Shown here: piece by piece, positions 54,647 through 63,817 of the stretch
Layout of the letters: each line of letters begins with the position of its first letter
How positions within the stretch are numbered: the stretch's first letter is position 1
NCBI GenBank assembly: GCA_944326035.1
Contig: CALVCS010000007.1
Span: forward strand, 124,001-188,000
DNA from: an uncultured Alistipes sp.
Lineage (GTDB): Bacteria > Bacteroidota > Bacteroidia > Bacteroidales > Rikenellaceae
Length of the DNA stretch: 64,000 nt
Reading direction: 5' to 3'
Translations under genes and position numbers: made by a program
The notes under the pieces: generated by a model
The model's database searches: none
Seen by the model: only the letters and a program-made list of their open reading frames with translations
What the model was told of the DNA's origin: nothing

Positions 54647-56560
54647 TTACCGATTAATCCGCAGTTTTCCGTCTTTTTGTTCCGATATTTTACCGCTTTC
54701 CAGCAGGTAGGTGACCCGTTCCAGAATCGCATGGATTTCTCCACGAATCCCCGTCGCTAAGGTTTTCAGATCGATGGGGCCGGCGGCAAGACGCTGCAGG
54801 ATCTGGTCGTCAAGGGGGTGTAGGGCGTTGGAAGAGTGCTGTCGTTGCCGTTTGCGACGCGCTCGACAGATGTCGCAAAGCCCACAATCATTCGGGTGTT
54901 CTTCACCAAAATAGCGTTGAATAAAGGCACTGCGACACTGAGTGGTGTTTTCCCCATATTGGAGCAGGCTTTCCAAACGCTTACAGGAAGCCTCTTTGCG
55001 AAGGGTATAGCTTTCCGGGGAGATATGCAGATCGGTAATCGGCAAACGTTCCTCGGACAAGATCAGCATCGGACTGCGGTTGCCGGGGATGTATTTGATC
55101 AGGTGGAGTTGCCACAGCTTTTTAAGCAGTTCGCGGACATGTTCGGTAGTGTAGCCGGAGACATGGGCCAGTTCCTGTTCGTCAATGGGCCGAAAATCGC
55201 TGAACAGTCCGCTGTATTGACGCAATAAGACGGTGATGAGATGGTCGAGTTCTTTGCGTTCGACTCGGGTGCGATAGAGTTCGTCGCGTTGCACGATAAA
55301 GCGCACGCGAGGAGGGGTATCGACATCGTCAGCGAAGATCAGATAGCCATTCTGCTGCAAAATTTTCAGGGCATTGAGCAGCGTGGGCATAAAAACTTTC
55401 AGCCGACTGCACAGTTCATAGAGATTGAGGCTCCAGGCGCTTCCCTTACCATCTCCGATAGCGATCTGCAGATAGTTGAACAGTCCCTCGTAGATGCGAC
55501 GAATGGTATCCTTGGGAGGAAAATCCAGGGCCAGGCGTTGTCCAGCCCGGGAGGCATCATCCTGGGAAAGCAACAGAACAGCATAGGCGCGTTTTCCGTC
55601 TCGACCGGCCCGCCCGGCTTCTTGATAGTAGCTTTCCAACGACTCGCAGGGGTCGTAGTGCACGACGACCCGTACGTCGGGTTTGTCGATGCCCATACCG
55701 AAGGCATTGGTGGCTACCATGATGCGAGTGGTGCCGCGGGTCCAGTTATTTTGTTTGAGGGCCCGAGTTCGATAATCCATGCCGCCATGGTAGCTCTCGG
55801 CAGAGAGGTCGTTTTGGCGCAGAAATTCAGCGATGGTTTCGGTTTTTTCCCGGGTACGTACATAGACGATACCCGAACCCGATACATTGTGAAAAATACG
55901 GAGCAAGTGTTCTCGTTTATCCTCGGTGTGGCGAACCAGATAGCACAAATTGGAACGTGCAAAACTCATGCGCAACAGGTTGGGCGCCCGAAACCGAAGT
56001 TGCGTCATGATATCCTGACACACCTCAGGGGTGGCGGAAGCCGTCAGGGCCAACACCGGAACGTGGGGCTGCAGGTCACGCAGGCGGGCGATTTTCAGGT
56101 AAGAAGGGCGAAAATCGTATCCCCATTGCGAAATGCAGTGTGCCTCATCGACGGTCAAAAACGACACCCGCATACGGGCGAAACGTGAGCGAAACAGTTC
56201 ACTGTCGATCCGTTCCGGAGAGATATACAGAAATTTGACGTCGCCATAGATACAGTTGTCCAGGATACGGTCGATGTCGCGAGGAGATAGTCCGCCGTGG
56301 ATCGCTTCAGCCAGAATCCGACGGCGGTGCAATTGGTCGACCTGATCCTTCATCAGAGAGACCAGCGGTGTGATCACCACGCAAACACCCTCGACGGCTA
56401 ACGCCGGCACCTGAAAAACCAGGGATTTTCCTCCGCCCGTGGGCATAAGCACCAAGGTATCTCGTCCGGCGCCGGCCGATTCGATGGCTTGTTGTTGGAG
56501 TGGACGGAAGGCGTCGTACCCCCAATAACGGCGAAGAATGGAGAGATAGTCGGTACTCAT
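54647..56560 (-). CDS. RecQ-family ATP-dependent DNA helicase (short form)
   Basis: A 637-residue helicase: Walker A MPTGGGKSL near residue 38-46, motif II VDEAHCISQWGYDFRPSY, motif VI YYQEAGRAGRDG, then a zinc cluster CRSAFIQRYFG...NDCGLCDIC in the C-terminal part. A winged-helix-like stretch lies between, but there is no HRDC domain. It ends in a small helical domain (LAAGPIDLKTLATGIRGE). It is the second RecQ of the window; the two differ in length and tail, so they are probably specialised paralogues. First gene of the operon with the exonuclease and rlmI. Confidence 0.94.
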   Translation of the reverse strand: MSTDYLSILRRYWGYDAFRPLQQQAIESAGAGRDTLVLMPTGGGKSLVFQVPALAVEGVCVVITPLVSLMKDQVDQLHRRRILAEAIHGGLSPRDIDRILDNCIYGDVKFLYISPERIDSELFRSRFARMRVSFLTVDEAHCISQWGYDFRPSYLKIARLRDLQPHVPVLALTASATPEVCQDIMTQLRFRAPNLLRMSFARSNLCYLVRHTEDKREHLLRIFHNVSGSGIVYVRTREKTETIAEFLRQNDLSAESYHGGMDYRTRALKQNNWTRGTTRIMVATNAFGMGIDKPDVRVVVHYDPCESLESYYQEAGRAGRDGKRAYAVLLLSQDDASRAGQRLALDFPPKDTIRRIYEGLFNYLQIAIGDGKGSAWSLNLYELCSRLKVFMPTLLNALKILQQNGYLIFADDVDTPPRVRFIVQRDELYRTRVERKELDHLITVLLRQYSGLFSDFRPIDEQELAHVSGYTTEHVRELLKKLWQLHLIKYIPGNRSPMLILSEERLPITDLHISPESYTLRKEASCKRLESLLQYGENTTQCRSAFIQRYFGEEHPNDCGLCDICRARRKRQRQHSSNALHPLDDQILQRLAAGPIDLKTLATGIRGEIHAILERVTYLLESGKISEQKDGKLRINR

Positions 56561-56985
56561 GAACGCATCAGGTCTGAAGAATCGTTCAAATTTACGGGAT
56601 TTTCTTCGGAAACGGAGTCCTTTACGCGTGTAAATGCGGGAAAAGAGACCTTTCGTCGTGCTTCTGAGGGTCGAACAAGAGGGAAAATTAGAAAAAAATA
56701 TGTATTTTTATTTCTCCAAGGAGTCTGTTTCTCAGCAGGAAAAAGCTTTTAAAGAACGAGAGACGGGACAAGCCGGGAGCGTGTGGGGCATGAGCCGGAC
56801 GCACTCCGCTCACGCAGAAGTTCACGCGAGACAAATGTCGTGGCCTTCCATGCGATCGGAGACGGGAACCGACAACATGAGGCGTGCGTTTTCCATACAA
56901 GCGGCGTGACCGTGCAGGACACCTCCAAAGCCTGCAACCGTTCTGTGGGGCTGTCGGGCATCCAAGCTCAGGCGGAGATGTTCCG
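56561..56985. other. Intergenic region between recQ2 and plsY
   Basis: 425 bases. At its left end TAAATTTG read on the minus strand (56587-56594) is an exact -7 box for the recQ2 operon. A G/C-rich 7-bp stem (CTCAGGC 56969-56975 region with GCCTGAG) overlaps the end of plsY but has no T-run. No coding sequence is convincing; open frames on both strands are arginine/serine-rich noise. Confidence 0.45.
56587..56594 (-). promoter_or_regulatory. -7 box of the recQ2 operon
   Basis: TAAATTTG on the minus strand matches TAnnTTTG exactly, 26 bases before the ATG at 56560. No clear -33 element is visible at the expected spacing. Confidence 0.5.
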
Positions 56986-57621
56986 TTAAGCCTGAGGTGT
57001 TTTTTTCTGAGACAGGTAAATTTTGGATTCGGTGCCGTTGAGCAGGCGTTTGATGTTTTTGCGGTGCGTGAACAGCAGTAAGAGGGCAATCACACAACTG
57101 AACACAATCAATGTCGTCGACCGTTCCCCGAATAGGCCGATCACAAAGATCGGAAAGGCCACTCCGGCGCTCATCGAGCCAAGGGATACATAGTGGGTGG
57201 TGGACAGGATGATGATAAAGACCAGCAGGCAGAGCAGTACGGCGGCCGGGTAAACCCCTAACGTCGCTCCGGCTAACGTAGCGACGCCTTTTCCGCCCTT
57301 GAAGCCGGCAAAGATCGGCAGAATATGTCCGATAACGGCAGCAGCGACCAGCGCGACCTTGAGATTGAACATGGCGTCAGAGCCGACCGCATAGCTGGAC
57401 AGATGCGAAAGCATAACGGCGGCAAACCCTTTGAGAACGTCGAGCAGAAAGACCGGAAGAGCGGCTCGTCGACCTAATACGCGAAGGGTGTTGGTGGCGC
57501 CGGCATTGTGGCTGCCGTGTTCGCGTACGTCGATGCCATAGAAGTGGCGGCCGATCCAAACGGCGCTGGGGATAGACCCCAAAAGATAGGCAATAACCAG
57601 TAAAAAGACATTGAGTGCCAT
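56986..57621 (-). CDS. plsY: Glycerol-3-phosphate acyltransferase PlsY
   Basis: Inner-membrane enzyme transferring acyl groups from acyl phosphate to glycerol-3-phosphate, the first step of phospholipid synthesis. The ATG at 57621 gives 211 residues (MALNVFLLVIAYLLGSIPSA). Signature motifs are GSIPSAVWIGRHFYG, REHGSHNAGATNTLRVLG and GFKGGKGVATLAG, and the C-terminal HRKNIKRLLNGTE. About five helices. A TTG two codons upstream gives a slightly longer product and is unlikely. Its -7 box lies at 57716-57723. Confidence 0.94.
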   Translation of the reverse strand: MALNVFLLVIAYLLGSIPSAVWIGRHFYGIDVREHGSHNAGATNTLRVLGRRAALPVFLLDVLKGFAAVMLSHLSSYAVGSDAMFNLKVALVAAAVIGHILPIFAGFKGGKGVATLAGATLGVYPAAVLLCLLVFIIILSTTHYVSLGSMSAGVAFPIFVIGLFGERSTTLIVFSCVIALLLLFTHRKNIKRLLNGTESKIYLSQKKTPQA

Positions 57622-57627
57622 AATCAA

Positions 57628-58142
57628 TCAACTTGCAGGTTGTCGAACCGCTACCCGATCAAATGAACAGCGTGTTACGTTTTGGAATAGGGCTCGATTC
57701 ACCTTATTTCTTGAACAAAGGTAACGAAAAACGGCCTCTTTGAGGCTGAAAAAGCGGAAGTTTCCGGGAAAATCTGCATTTTTGTAGAGAAGATCCTTTC
57801 TGGGCGATGGGGTAACTCATTCTGTACGGTGGAAATGGCATGAGAAGCGAAGAAAATCGGGTTGTGAATTTTTGGGCAGGAGTAGTCAGGGTCCCAAAAG
57901 CAGTTCATAGGCTCCATATGATCTGCGGAAAGATCGAGGCGGTCGCCCTATGAGGGCAGATGCAAGCCTGCCAAAGAAAGGAGAAAATGGGATACCCCGA
58001 AAGTTCGGGCGGCGCCGAAACGAATTTGAAACAAAAGCAAGAGGAGATAAGGGGTTCAACCATCTTACGAGGAAAGGATTTCGGGGGAAGGACCCTCGAT
58101 GAGCAAAAAAGTTTGTCGTAACCATCAGATAAAAAGAAAAGG
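57628..58142. other. 515-base divergent region plsY/YitT
   Basis: Non-coding as far as I can see. The minus-strand TACCTTTG (57716-57723) is an exact -7 box serving plsY with a leader of about 90 bases; its -33 partner is not clear. No Bacteroidetes promoter could be recognised for the YitT gene, and no long inverted repeat is present. Confidence 0.45.
57716..57723 (-). promoter_or_regulatory. -7 box of plsY
   Basis: TACCTTTG on the minus strand, exact match to TAnnTTTG, about 95 bases before the plsY ATG. The long leader makes this less certain than the other promoters listed. Confidence 0.4.
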
Positions 58143-59060
58143 ATGAAAACAGCTGTCGTAGAAAAAATCAAAAATCGGCTCAATTTCCGTACTTGGTTGC
58201 TATTGGTGACCGGGAGTTTTGTGATGGCGGCCGGTTTTGTCCTGTTTATGAACCCGTATCAGGTTGTGCCGGGAGGGGTCTATGGCTTGGGGATCGTTTT
58301 GCATGCCCTCTTCCCGGACATTCAGGTCGGAACCTTCGGGCTGATGTTCGACATCCCGTTGCTGCTGATCGGCTTTAAAGTGTTCGGACAACGATTCGGC
58401 ATCAAAACCATCATATCGGCCCTGATGATTCCGCTGATGATGAATGCCATGACCTGGTTGATCGGCAGCACCCCAGAAACCATCTTTCGGGGACATATGA
58501 ATCTGTCCAACGACATGTTTCTGGTGTGTGTGTTTGGCGGGGTGCTGATCGGTACCGGACTGGGCTTGATTATTAAAACGCATGCCACCTCGGGAGGCAC
58601 CGATATCGTGGCCATGTTGTTGAGTCGTTATGCCCGGATTCCGTTTTCGAGGGGGGTTCTGCTGGCCGATTCTCTGGTGGTCCTGGCCGGGATAGTCGTT
58701 TTAGAGAATTGGCGTTTGCCGCTTTACTCATTGGTGACTATCTTTGTCACCACACGCATGATCGACTTTATTGTCGATGGCGCCAGTTACGACAAGTTGT
58801 TGTTCATCATTACGGACCGAAAAGAGGAGATCAAACAGTTTATTCTGGAAAATATGAGTCGAGGCGGCACCTTCGTCAAATCGACAGGCATGTATACGGG
58901 ACAGACACGCGATATGATCTTTTTGGTGGTGAGTCGGAGTGAGGTCTCGCTGGTCAAGTCCAAGATCAAAGAGATCGATCCGGCGGCTTTTGTGGTGGTG
59001 GTCAATGCCCATGAAACCTTTGGCGACGGGTTCAAACCCTTCCCGGAAACCAATCTGTAA
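58143..59060 (+). CDS. YitT family membrane protein
   Basis: A 305-residue protein with five to six membrane helices in the first 200 residues (MNPYQVVPGGVYGLGIVLHAL is the usual YitT N-terminal motif, and ATSGGTDIVAMLLSRY the second) and a cytoplasmic DUF2179 domain at the C-terminus (IITDRKEEIKQFILENMSRGGTFV, GMYTGQTRDMIFLVVSR). Function is not established; DUF2179 resembles a small-ligand binding domain. It lies 69 bases before miaB on the same strand, without a terminator between them. Confidence 0.9.
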   Translation: MKTAVVEKIKNRLNFRTWLLLVTGSFVMAAGFVLFMNPYQVVPGGVYGLGIVLHALFPDIQVGTFGLMFDIPLLLIGFKVFGQRFGIKTIISALMIPLMMNAMTWLIGSTPETIFRGHMNLSNDMFLVCVFGGVLIGTGLGLIIKTHATSGGTDIVAMLLSRYARIPFSRGVLLADSLVVLAGIVVLENWRLPLYSLVTIFVTTRMIDFIVDGASYDKLLFIITDRKEEIKQFILENMSRGGTFVKSTGMYTGQTRDMIFLVVSRSEVSLVKSKIKEIDPAAFVVVVNAHETFGDGFKPFPETNL

Positions 59061-59129
59061 CGGGTTGCGTGTGAACGAAGGGTCGGTGAAGTTCGACCGA
59101 GAGGTCGGACGTACTAAAAATGATTGTAC

Positions 59130-60509
59130 ATGTCTATTCCATCTGTATCTTATGCTTCGTTGCGTCCCCTGACCGGGGACGGTCGTAAAGTGTATATTGA
59201 AACCTATGGCTGTCAAATGAATGTCAATGACAGCGAAGTGGTCCTTTCCATTCTGCAGAACGAAGGCTTCCGCTATACGGAACAGATCGATCAGGCCGAT
59301 GTAATTTTGGTAAACACCTGCTCGATCCGGGATAATGCGGAACAACGGATCTGGGGACGTTTACGGGAGTTTATTCCGTTGAAACGTCACAACAAACAGC
59401 TGTTGGTCGGGGTGATCGGCTGCATGGCCGAACGACTGCGAGAACGACTGCTGGAGGAGAAGGACGGAGTGGTCGATTTGGTGGCGGGCCCCGATGCCTA
59501 TCGCGATTTGCCGCGACTGTTGCGGTTGGCCGAAGGGGGCGAAAAAGCGGTCAACGTATTGTTGTCCCGCGAAGAAACCTATGCCGAAATCGCTCCGGTT
59601 CGACTCGATAAAAACGGTGTCAGTGCCTTTATCTCCATCATGCGAGGGTGTAACAACATGTGTTCCTATTGCGTGGTGCCCTATACGCGGGGTGGAGAAC
59701 GCAGTCGGGATCCTCAGACGATTTTGGACGAGGCGCGTCGCCTGTTCGAAGGCGGTTATCGGGAAGTGACCCTGCTGGGCCAAAATGTCAACTCATACTG
59801 TTGGAAAACGGAGACCGGAGTGACGAACTTTGCCGACCTATTGGCGGCGGTTGCTTCGATCAGCCCGTTGTTGCGGGTACGCTTTTCGACCTCCCATCCG
59901 AAGGATCTGAGCGATGAAGTACTCCATACGATGGCCCGCTACCCCAATTTGTGTCGTGCGATCCATCTGCCGGCCCAGTCGGGCAGTACGCGGATGTTAG
60001 AGCTGATGAATCGCAAATATACGAGAGAATGGTACTTGGATCGTATTGCAGCCATTCGGCGGATCTTGCCCGATTGTGCCATCTCGACCGATTTGATCGC
60101 CGGCTTTTGTACCGAAACCGAAGAAGATCATGCCCAGACCCTCTCGCTGATGAAAGAGGTGGGTTATGCTTCGGCCTTTATGTTTAAATATTCGGAACGC
60201 CCCAATACGCGTGCGGCTCGTCATATGAAAGACGACGTGCCCGATGAGGTGAAAACGGCTCGCCTGACCCAGATCATTCAGTTGCAGAACGAACTTTCGC
60301 TGCAGAGCAACCGCCAGGATGTGGGCAAAGTATTCGAAGTGCTGGTCGAAGGCGTTTCGAAACGGAGCGACGCCCAGCTGTTCGGACGGACCTCCCAGAA
60401 TAAAGTAGTCGTATTCGACCGGGGAACGGTTTCGATCGGCGATTATGTGAAGGTACGTGTAACCGATTGTTCGTCGGCAACGCTGCATGGTGAGCTTTGC
60501 ACCGAATAG
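59130..60509 (+). CDS. miaB: tRNA-2-methylthio-N6-dimethylallyladenosine synthase
   Basis: Radical SAM methylthiotransferase acting on i6A37 of tRNAs. The ATG at 59130 gives 459 residues; a TTG two codons upstream is less likely. The N-terminal UPF0004 domain has its three cluster cysteines at 28 (ETYGCQMN), 63 (NTCSIRDNA) and about 98 (GVIGCMAE); the radical SAM cysteines are Cys174, Cys178 and Cys181 in [18 protein letters not shown] and [15 protein letters not shown] are further family features, and a TRAM domain closes the protein ([18 protein letters not shown]). It follows YitT. Confidence 0.95.
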   Translation: MSIPSVSYASLRPLTGDGRKVYIETYGCQMNVNDSEVVLSILQNEGFRYTEQIDQADVILVNTCSIRDNAEQRIWGRLREFIPLKRHNKQLLVGVIGCMAERLRERLLEEKDGVVDLVAGPDAYRDLPRLLRLAEGGEKAVNVLLSREETYAEIAPVRLDKNGVSAFISIMRGCNNMCSYCVVPYTRGGERSRDPQTILDEARRLFEGGYREVTLLGQNVNSYCWKTETGVTNFADLLAAVASISPLLRVRFSTSHPKDLSDEVLHTMARYPNLCRAIHLPAQSGSTRMLELMNRKYTREWYLDRIAAIRRILPDCAISTDLIAGFCTETEEDHAQTLSLMKEVGYASAFMFKYSERPNTRAARHMKDDVPDEVKTARLTQIIQLQNELSLQSNRQDVGKVFEVLVEGVSKRSDAQLFGRTSQNKVVVFDRGTVSIGDYVKVRVTDCSSATLHGELCTE

Positions 60510-60720
60510 AGCGGGGCAACCAAGGAATCCGAAGCGGAAGTCAAGGAAAGTCGCCGGTGAACAATGATCCAGTCGATAGACTGCTATCGCCGGCGGAATT
60601 TTCGCCTCCGAATCCCCACTTCGAATCCGATCCTCAACCCCGCCCGGTTTCTTTGCTCGCGTTCTACATTTCGTTTGCCCCTCATATTAATTTCAATCCG
60701 CCGGATTTTACCCGCTGAAG

Positions 60721-61617
60721 ATGATCACCGATTTCAGACTCAAAGTATTTAAAACCGTAGCCGATCGTTTGAGCTTCACACGAGCGGCCCGGGAGTTGTT
60801 TATCTCTCAGCCGGCGGTAACCAAACAGATCGGAGAGCTGGAAAAACAACTCGGCACCAATCTTTTTCTGCGACAAGGCAATCGGATTGCGCTGACCCCA
60901 CAGGGCGAACGTCTGTTGGCGTATGCCAATCGAATTTTATCCCTGTACGGCGAGTTAGGAGACGAATTTGCCGATCGAACGGCGCCTCCCGAAGGCGAGT
61001 TGCGATTGGGAGCGAGTACGACCATTGCGCAGTATGTGTTACCCGGCTTGTTGGCCCGTTTCCGCAAACGTTACCCCGGCATCGCCCTGCAAGTGGAGAG
61101 CGGCAATACGCAATACATCGAACGGGCCGTCCAGGAAGCCCGCATCGATTTCGGGATCATTGAAGGGATGGCTTCGGTGGCGACACTCCATTATGAACCG
61201 TTTATGCTGGATGAACTGGTCCTGGTGACGGCCACCTCCAATACGGGATTTCGTCGCGAGGAGATCCGTTCGGCCGAACTGCCCGAGTATCCGTTAGTGA
61301 TCCGAGAAAGTGGATCGGGCACCTTGGATGTCATCGAAAAAGCCTTGGCAACTCGAGGCCTTTCGTTGAAGAAATTGCGGATCGACATGCAATGGGGAAG
61401 CACCGAAAGCATCAAACGCTATCTATTGGCGTCCGACAGTTTGGCTTTTCTGAGTGTGCATGCCATCTTGGATGAGTTGACGAGAGGGCAGCTACGGGTG
61501 GTTGAGGTGAGCGATTTATCGATCGAACGGCGCTTTCATTTCGTGTCGATGCATGGGCGTACGGGACGTCTGTGCGAGTTGTTCAAACAATTTTGCCGGT
61601 GGTCAAATGGCGCGTAA
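60721..61617 (+). CDS. LysR-family transcriptional regulator
   Basis: A 298-residue regulator with the LysR winged-helix domain at residues 1-60 (FRLKVFKTVADRLSFTRAAR, SQPAVTKQIGELEKQLG) and a periplasmic-binding-protein-like effector domain (GELRLGASTTIAQYVLPGLLA, DFGIIEGM, LPLVIRE-like YPLVIRESGSGT). The pattern resembles CysB/CysL-like or YeiE-type regulators. The divergent gene such regulators often control is not present: the upstream neighbour is miaB in the same direction and downstream there is a long gap, so the target cannot be guessed. Confidence 0.92.
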   Translation: MITDFRLKVFKTVADRLSFTRAARELFISQPAVTKQIGELEKQLGTNLFLRQGNRIALTPQGERLLAYANRILSLYGELGDEFADRTAPPEGELRLGASTTIAQYVLPGLLARFRKRYPGIALQVESGNTQYIERAVQEARIDFGIIEGMASVATLHYEPFMLDELVLVTATSNTGFRREEIRSAELPEYPLVIRESGSGTLDVIEKALATRGLSLKKLRIDMQWGSTESIKRYLLASDSLAFLSVHAILDELTRGQLRVVEVSDLSIERRFHFVSMHGRTGRLCELFKQFCRWSNGA

Positions 61618-62178
61618 AATAGCGCCGAAATCACCAACGACCAGATGGTCCGCACCGCAATAGGGATGCTCTGAACCCCGGAAACAAACAAGATGCCTTA
61701 TTTCACAAGGCCATATACGATAGAAATATTGAAAATCCGGAAGCTGCGCTCGCACACCCATCTGCATAATACAGGCATTGCCTCCGGCACAGAGACTTTA
61801 TTCTCCCCTCTACATCGGATGGAGATTCCCTAAAAAGGAGGGATAAACAGCGTTCATCGATTGATCAAATTCTGGTCAGGACGCGTTCTGCATACCAAAC
61901 CTTCCGAATGGCATTAGGGAAAACTTTAAACACAAGCAAGGTTAGCCCTCCTCGACCGCACAGCCATCCGAAAATGACAGCTTCTCTTCCGGTCACAGAG
62001 CTTCCGAGTGCGAAAACGTTCTACAACCTTAGCCTCCGCATGTTAGCCGACGGTTTTCTACCCTCTTTCCCAAAGAGAGAAGCAACCTTGGGGCAATTTC
62101 TCTCTCCAGCGTATTGAACCTCTACGACTTATCAACCCATCCAGGTCCGGAACAACGCTCAATTCTTTCTGACACGCT
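61618..62178. other. 561-base gap after the LysR gene
   Basis: I see no gene on either strand; the longest plus-strand open frame (61908-62117) is proline/serine/lysine-rich with no motif and is not supported. No terminator, repeat or RNA gene is recognisable. Confidence 0.45.
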
Positions 62179-62331
62179 TCAGAAAAAGTCTCCCTTAAGA
62201 TACCATCGCATCACATTCTCTAACTTCATCAAGCACACGTTCTCTCGATAATACCCCTGTTCCTCGACGACCATCACCCCAATCCACCAACCATCTTGTA
62301 CATAAAATTCAAATTCTTGCGCTGTCCACAT
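62179..62331 (-). CDS. Small 50-residue open frame, possibly C-terminal part of the upstream protein
   Basis: Minus-strand frame from ATG 62331 to TGA 62179: MWTAQEFEFYVQDGWWIGVM and further VVEEQGYYRENVCLMKLENVM, then RWYLKGDFF. The composition is that of a real protein, with aromatic-rich strands, unlike noise. It overlaps the last 23 bases of the 62309-62713 gene in a different frame. Either the two are separate overlapping genes or they are one gene split by a frameshift; the in-frame stop lies 4 codons upstream of this ATG, so a shift would have to fall between about 62309 and 62340. Confidence 0.4.
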   Translation of the reverse strand: MWTAQEFEFYVQDGWWIGVMVVEEQGYYRENVCLMKLENVMRWYLKGDFF

Positions 62332-62713
62332 AATGAGCTTTTAGCGACTCGACAAAATCATCAATCAACGATCGATGATCTTGCCAATTGAACCAATCGA
62401 AAGAGACCAAACCAAGCGCCTGGTTTTTACAGATTCCCAAAGCCATCCGATCTATTTCCCCTTTTAGGTATACCGGTTGATCGGCATATTCCGCTCCCGT
62501 CTGACAGACGTATCCCAGACTATCCATCGCAGCTTCCCATTCCGGCATCGTCCAGGTCAAAAAACGCGCTAAAACCTCGACCGTAGGCACCAGATAGGCC
62601 GTTCCGTCCAGCTCTTTCGTCGGATAATCGAGCGGTTGAGCCAATGAAACATGGACCGAAAACAGACAGATCATACCGATCAAAACATGGTGTATCTTTA
62701 TTTGCATCGTCAT
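62309..62713 (-). CDS. Exported protein of unknown function
   Basis: Start at the ATG 62713 (MTMQIKIHHVLIGMICLFSV); the frame is open 24 codons upstream but this part is not signal-like. The 134 residues have a signal peptide (cleavage near VSLAQ, about residue 25), then a soluble part with ELDGTAYLVPTVEVLARFLTW, MDSLGYVCQTGAEYADQ and VYLKGEIDRMALGICKNQALG. I do not recognise a family. The protein stops at ...SARI with the next frame continuing (see 62179-62331), so it may be a truncated or frameshifted form of a longer protein of about 180 residues. Confidence 0.6.
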   Translation of the reverse strand: MTMQIKIHHVLIGMICLFSVHVSLAQPLDYPTKELDGTAYLVPTVEVLARFLTWTMPEWEAAMDSLGYVCQTGAEYADQPVYLKGEIDRMALGICKNQALGLVSFDWFNWQDHRSLIDDFVESLKAHYVDSARI

Positions 62714-62948
62714 CGGAATGAAGCCTTTATGGTGGGCTTTTACAAGATAGCTATATTTTTCTATTTTCCAACGAGTTGTCCTCACCTATCTTTGGGGATC
62801 CGGTAAGATTTCTCGCTTCCCTTTCAAGCTCTACCCTCCATTCCTCGTATCCCGCCCCATACCTCCATTCATTCCCGCCCAGCAACACAACAAAAAGCCT
62901 GGAAAATAAAATAGAAAGTCCTATCGTATAATCAAAAAGCATCCATTT

Positions 62949-62980
62949 TTTGGAATTACGGAAAACAAATCGTACTTTAA
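62949..62980 (+). promoter_or_regulatory. Weak promoter candidate for the exported protein at 63019
   Basis: TTTG (62949-62952), 20-base spacer, TACTTTAA (62973-62980; two mismatches in the -7 box). The start would fall near 62987, after the longest frame's start at 62950 and before the ATGs at 62995 and 63019, so it is against the longest frame. Confidence 0.35.
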
Positions 62981-63018
62981 ATAACCGATTTAGTATGAAC
63001 CGCTCAAAAACAAATGCC

Positions 63019-63588
63019 ATGAAAACCGTCGTAATCACATTGTGCTTATGGATGAGTGCCCTCGTTCTGCAGGCAGCCAATCCCGTCAGACTCACACAAG
63101 GAGATCCCTCTGTTTTTCATCAAGAAGGAACGGTCTATGTGGTCATCGATGATCACACCACCCTGATCGACCGAACCGACCAAACGGCCGACGTCTATTA
63201 TGGCAACAAAAGTGAGGCGGAATATCAGAAATTTCTGGAAGATGTCGACCGTGGTCATGCCAGCTTTATTACCTATTTCAATGAGAAACACCCCGGCCAA
63301 ACCCTCCTTACGATGTCCGATGTAGAGGAGCAGGCCACCTATATCTTGCAGGTCAATGTCTCGCTGATGAATGTCGGCAATGCCGGCGGAATGATCTGGG
63401 GCATGAGCCGAAAAGCCGGCGGGGCCTTGATCAACGGGACCATGCAACTGCTGGACAAGGAGACGGGCGAGGTGCTATGCGAATTCGAATTTGAAAAGGT
63501 CAAAGGGTTGATGGCTCCGGTATTTCAAGCTCGCGTCATCAGCGTCTACCGATACCTGGCCGACGGTCTGTTGAAAGCGATTCAATAA
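63019..63588 (+). CDS. Exported protein of unknown function
   Basis: From the ATG at 63019 (MKTVVITLCLWMSALVLQAA) the product has 189 residues with a signal peptide; starts at 62995 or 62950 are also open. The mature part has VYVVIDDHTTLIDRTDQTADVYY, ATYILQVNVSLMNVGNAGGMIWG and a C-terminal MQLLDKETGEVLCEFEFEKVKG, a pattern resembling Bacteroidetes proteins in which a periplasmic domain computes amplitude of a tested ratio, though I cannot name the family. It ends 232 bases before the next gene, which is on the other strand; a 15-bp hairpin lies in the gap. Confidence 0.7.
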   Translation: MKTVVITLCLWMSALVLQAANPVRLTQGDPSVFHQEGTVYVVIDDHTTLIDRTDQTADVYYGNKSEAEYQKFLEDVDRGHASFITYFNEKHPGQTLLTMSDVEEQATYILQVNVSLMNVGNAGGMIWGMSRKAGGALINGTMQLLDKETGEVLCEFEFEKVKGLMAPVFQARVISVYRYLADGLLKAIQ

Positions 63589-63711
63589 GATCTCTATCCA
63601 GAGACGAACGGGCCGCTCTCCAGACGATAAACGTCGGAAACGTCTCGAATTACATTGCCTTCGCAGATGTCCGTTCTTTTGGGTACTTCCATCGCTAAAA
63701 CCCCATTATAT

Positions 63712-63761
63712 AACATACCCACATAGGCAGGAGCTGAAGCCCTCGACTATGTGGGTATGTT
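63712..63761. terminator. 15-bp hairpin between convergent genes
   Basis: AACATACCCACATAG (63712-63726) and CTATGTGGGTATGTT (63747-63761) are exact complements around a 20-base loop. It separates the plus-strand exported-protein gene from the minus-strand LRR gene. No T-run follows, so it is a likely but non-canonical terminator. Confidence 0.6.
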
Positions 63762-63817
63762 CATTTCTGTCCCAAACGCGCCTGTCTATGCGCTTTTCAT
63801 GGGCATACTTTCAGGCT

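Noticed and set aside
61908..62117. Plus-strand frame of 69 residues
   Set aside because: Low-complexity composition, no promoter, no recognisable motif.
62751..62942. Minus-strand frame starting MLFDYTIGLSILFSRLFVVL, one hydrophobic stretch
   Set aside because: It lies in the upstream region of the exported-protein gene on the same strand and partly against the promoter of the plus-strand gene; only one hydrophobic stretch and no motif.
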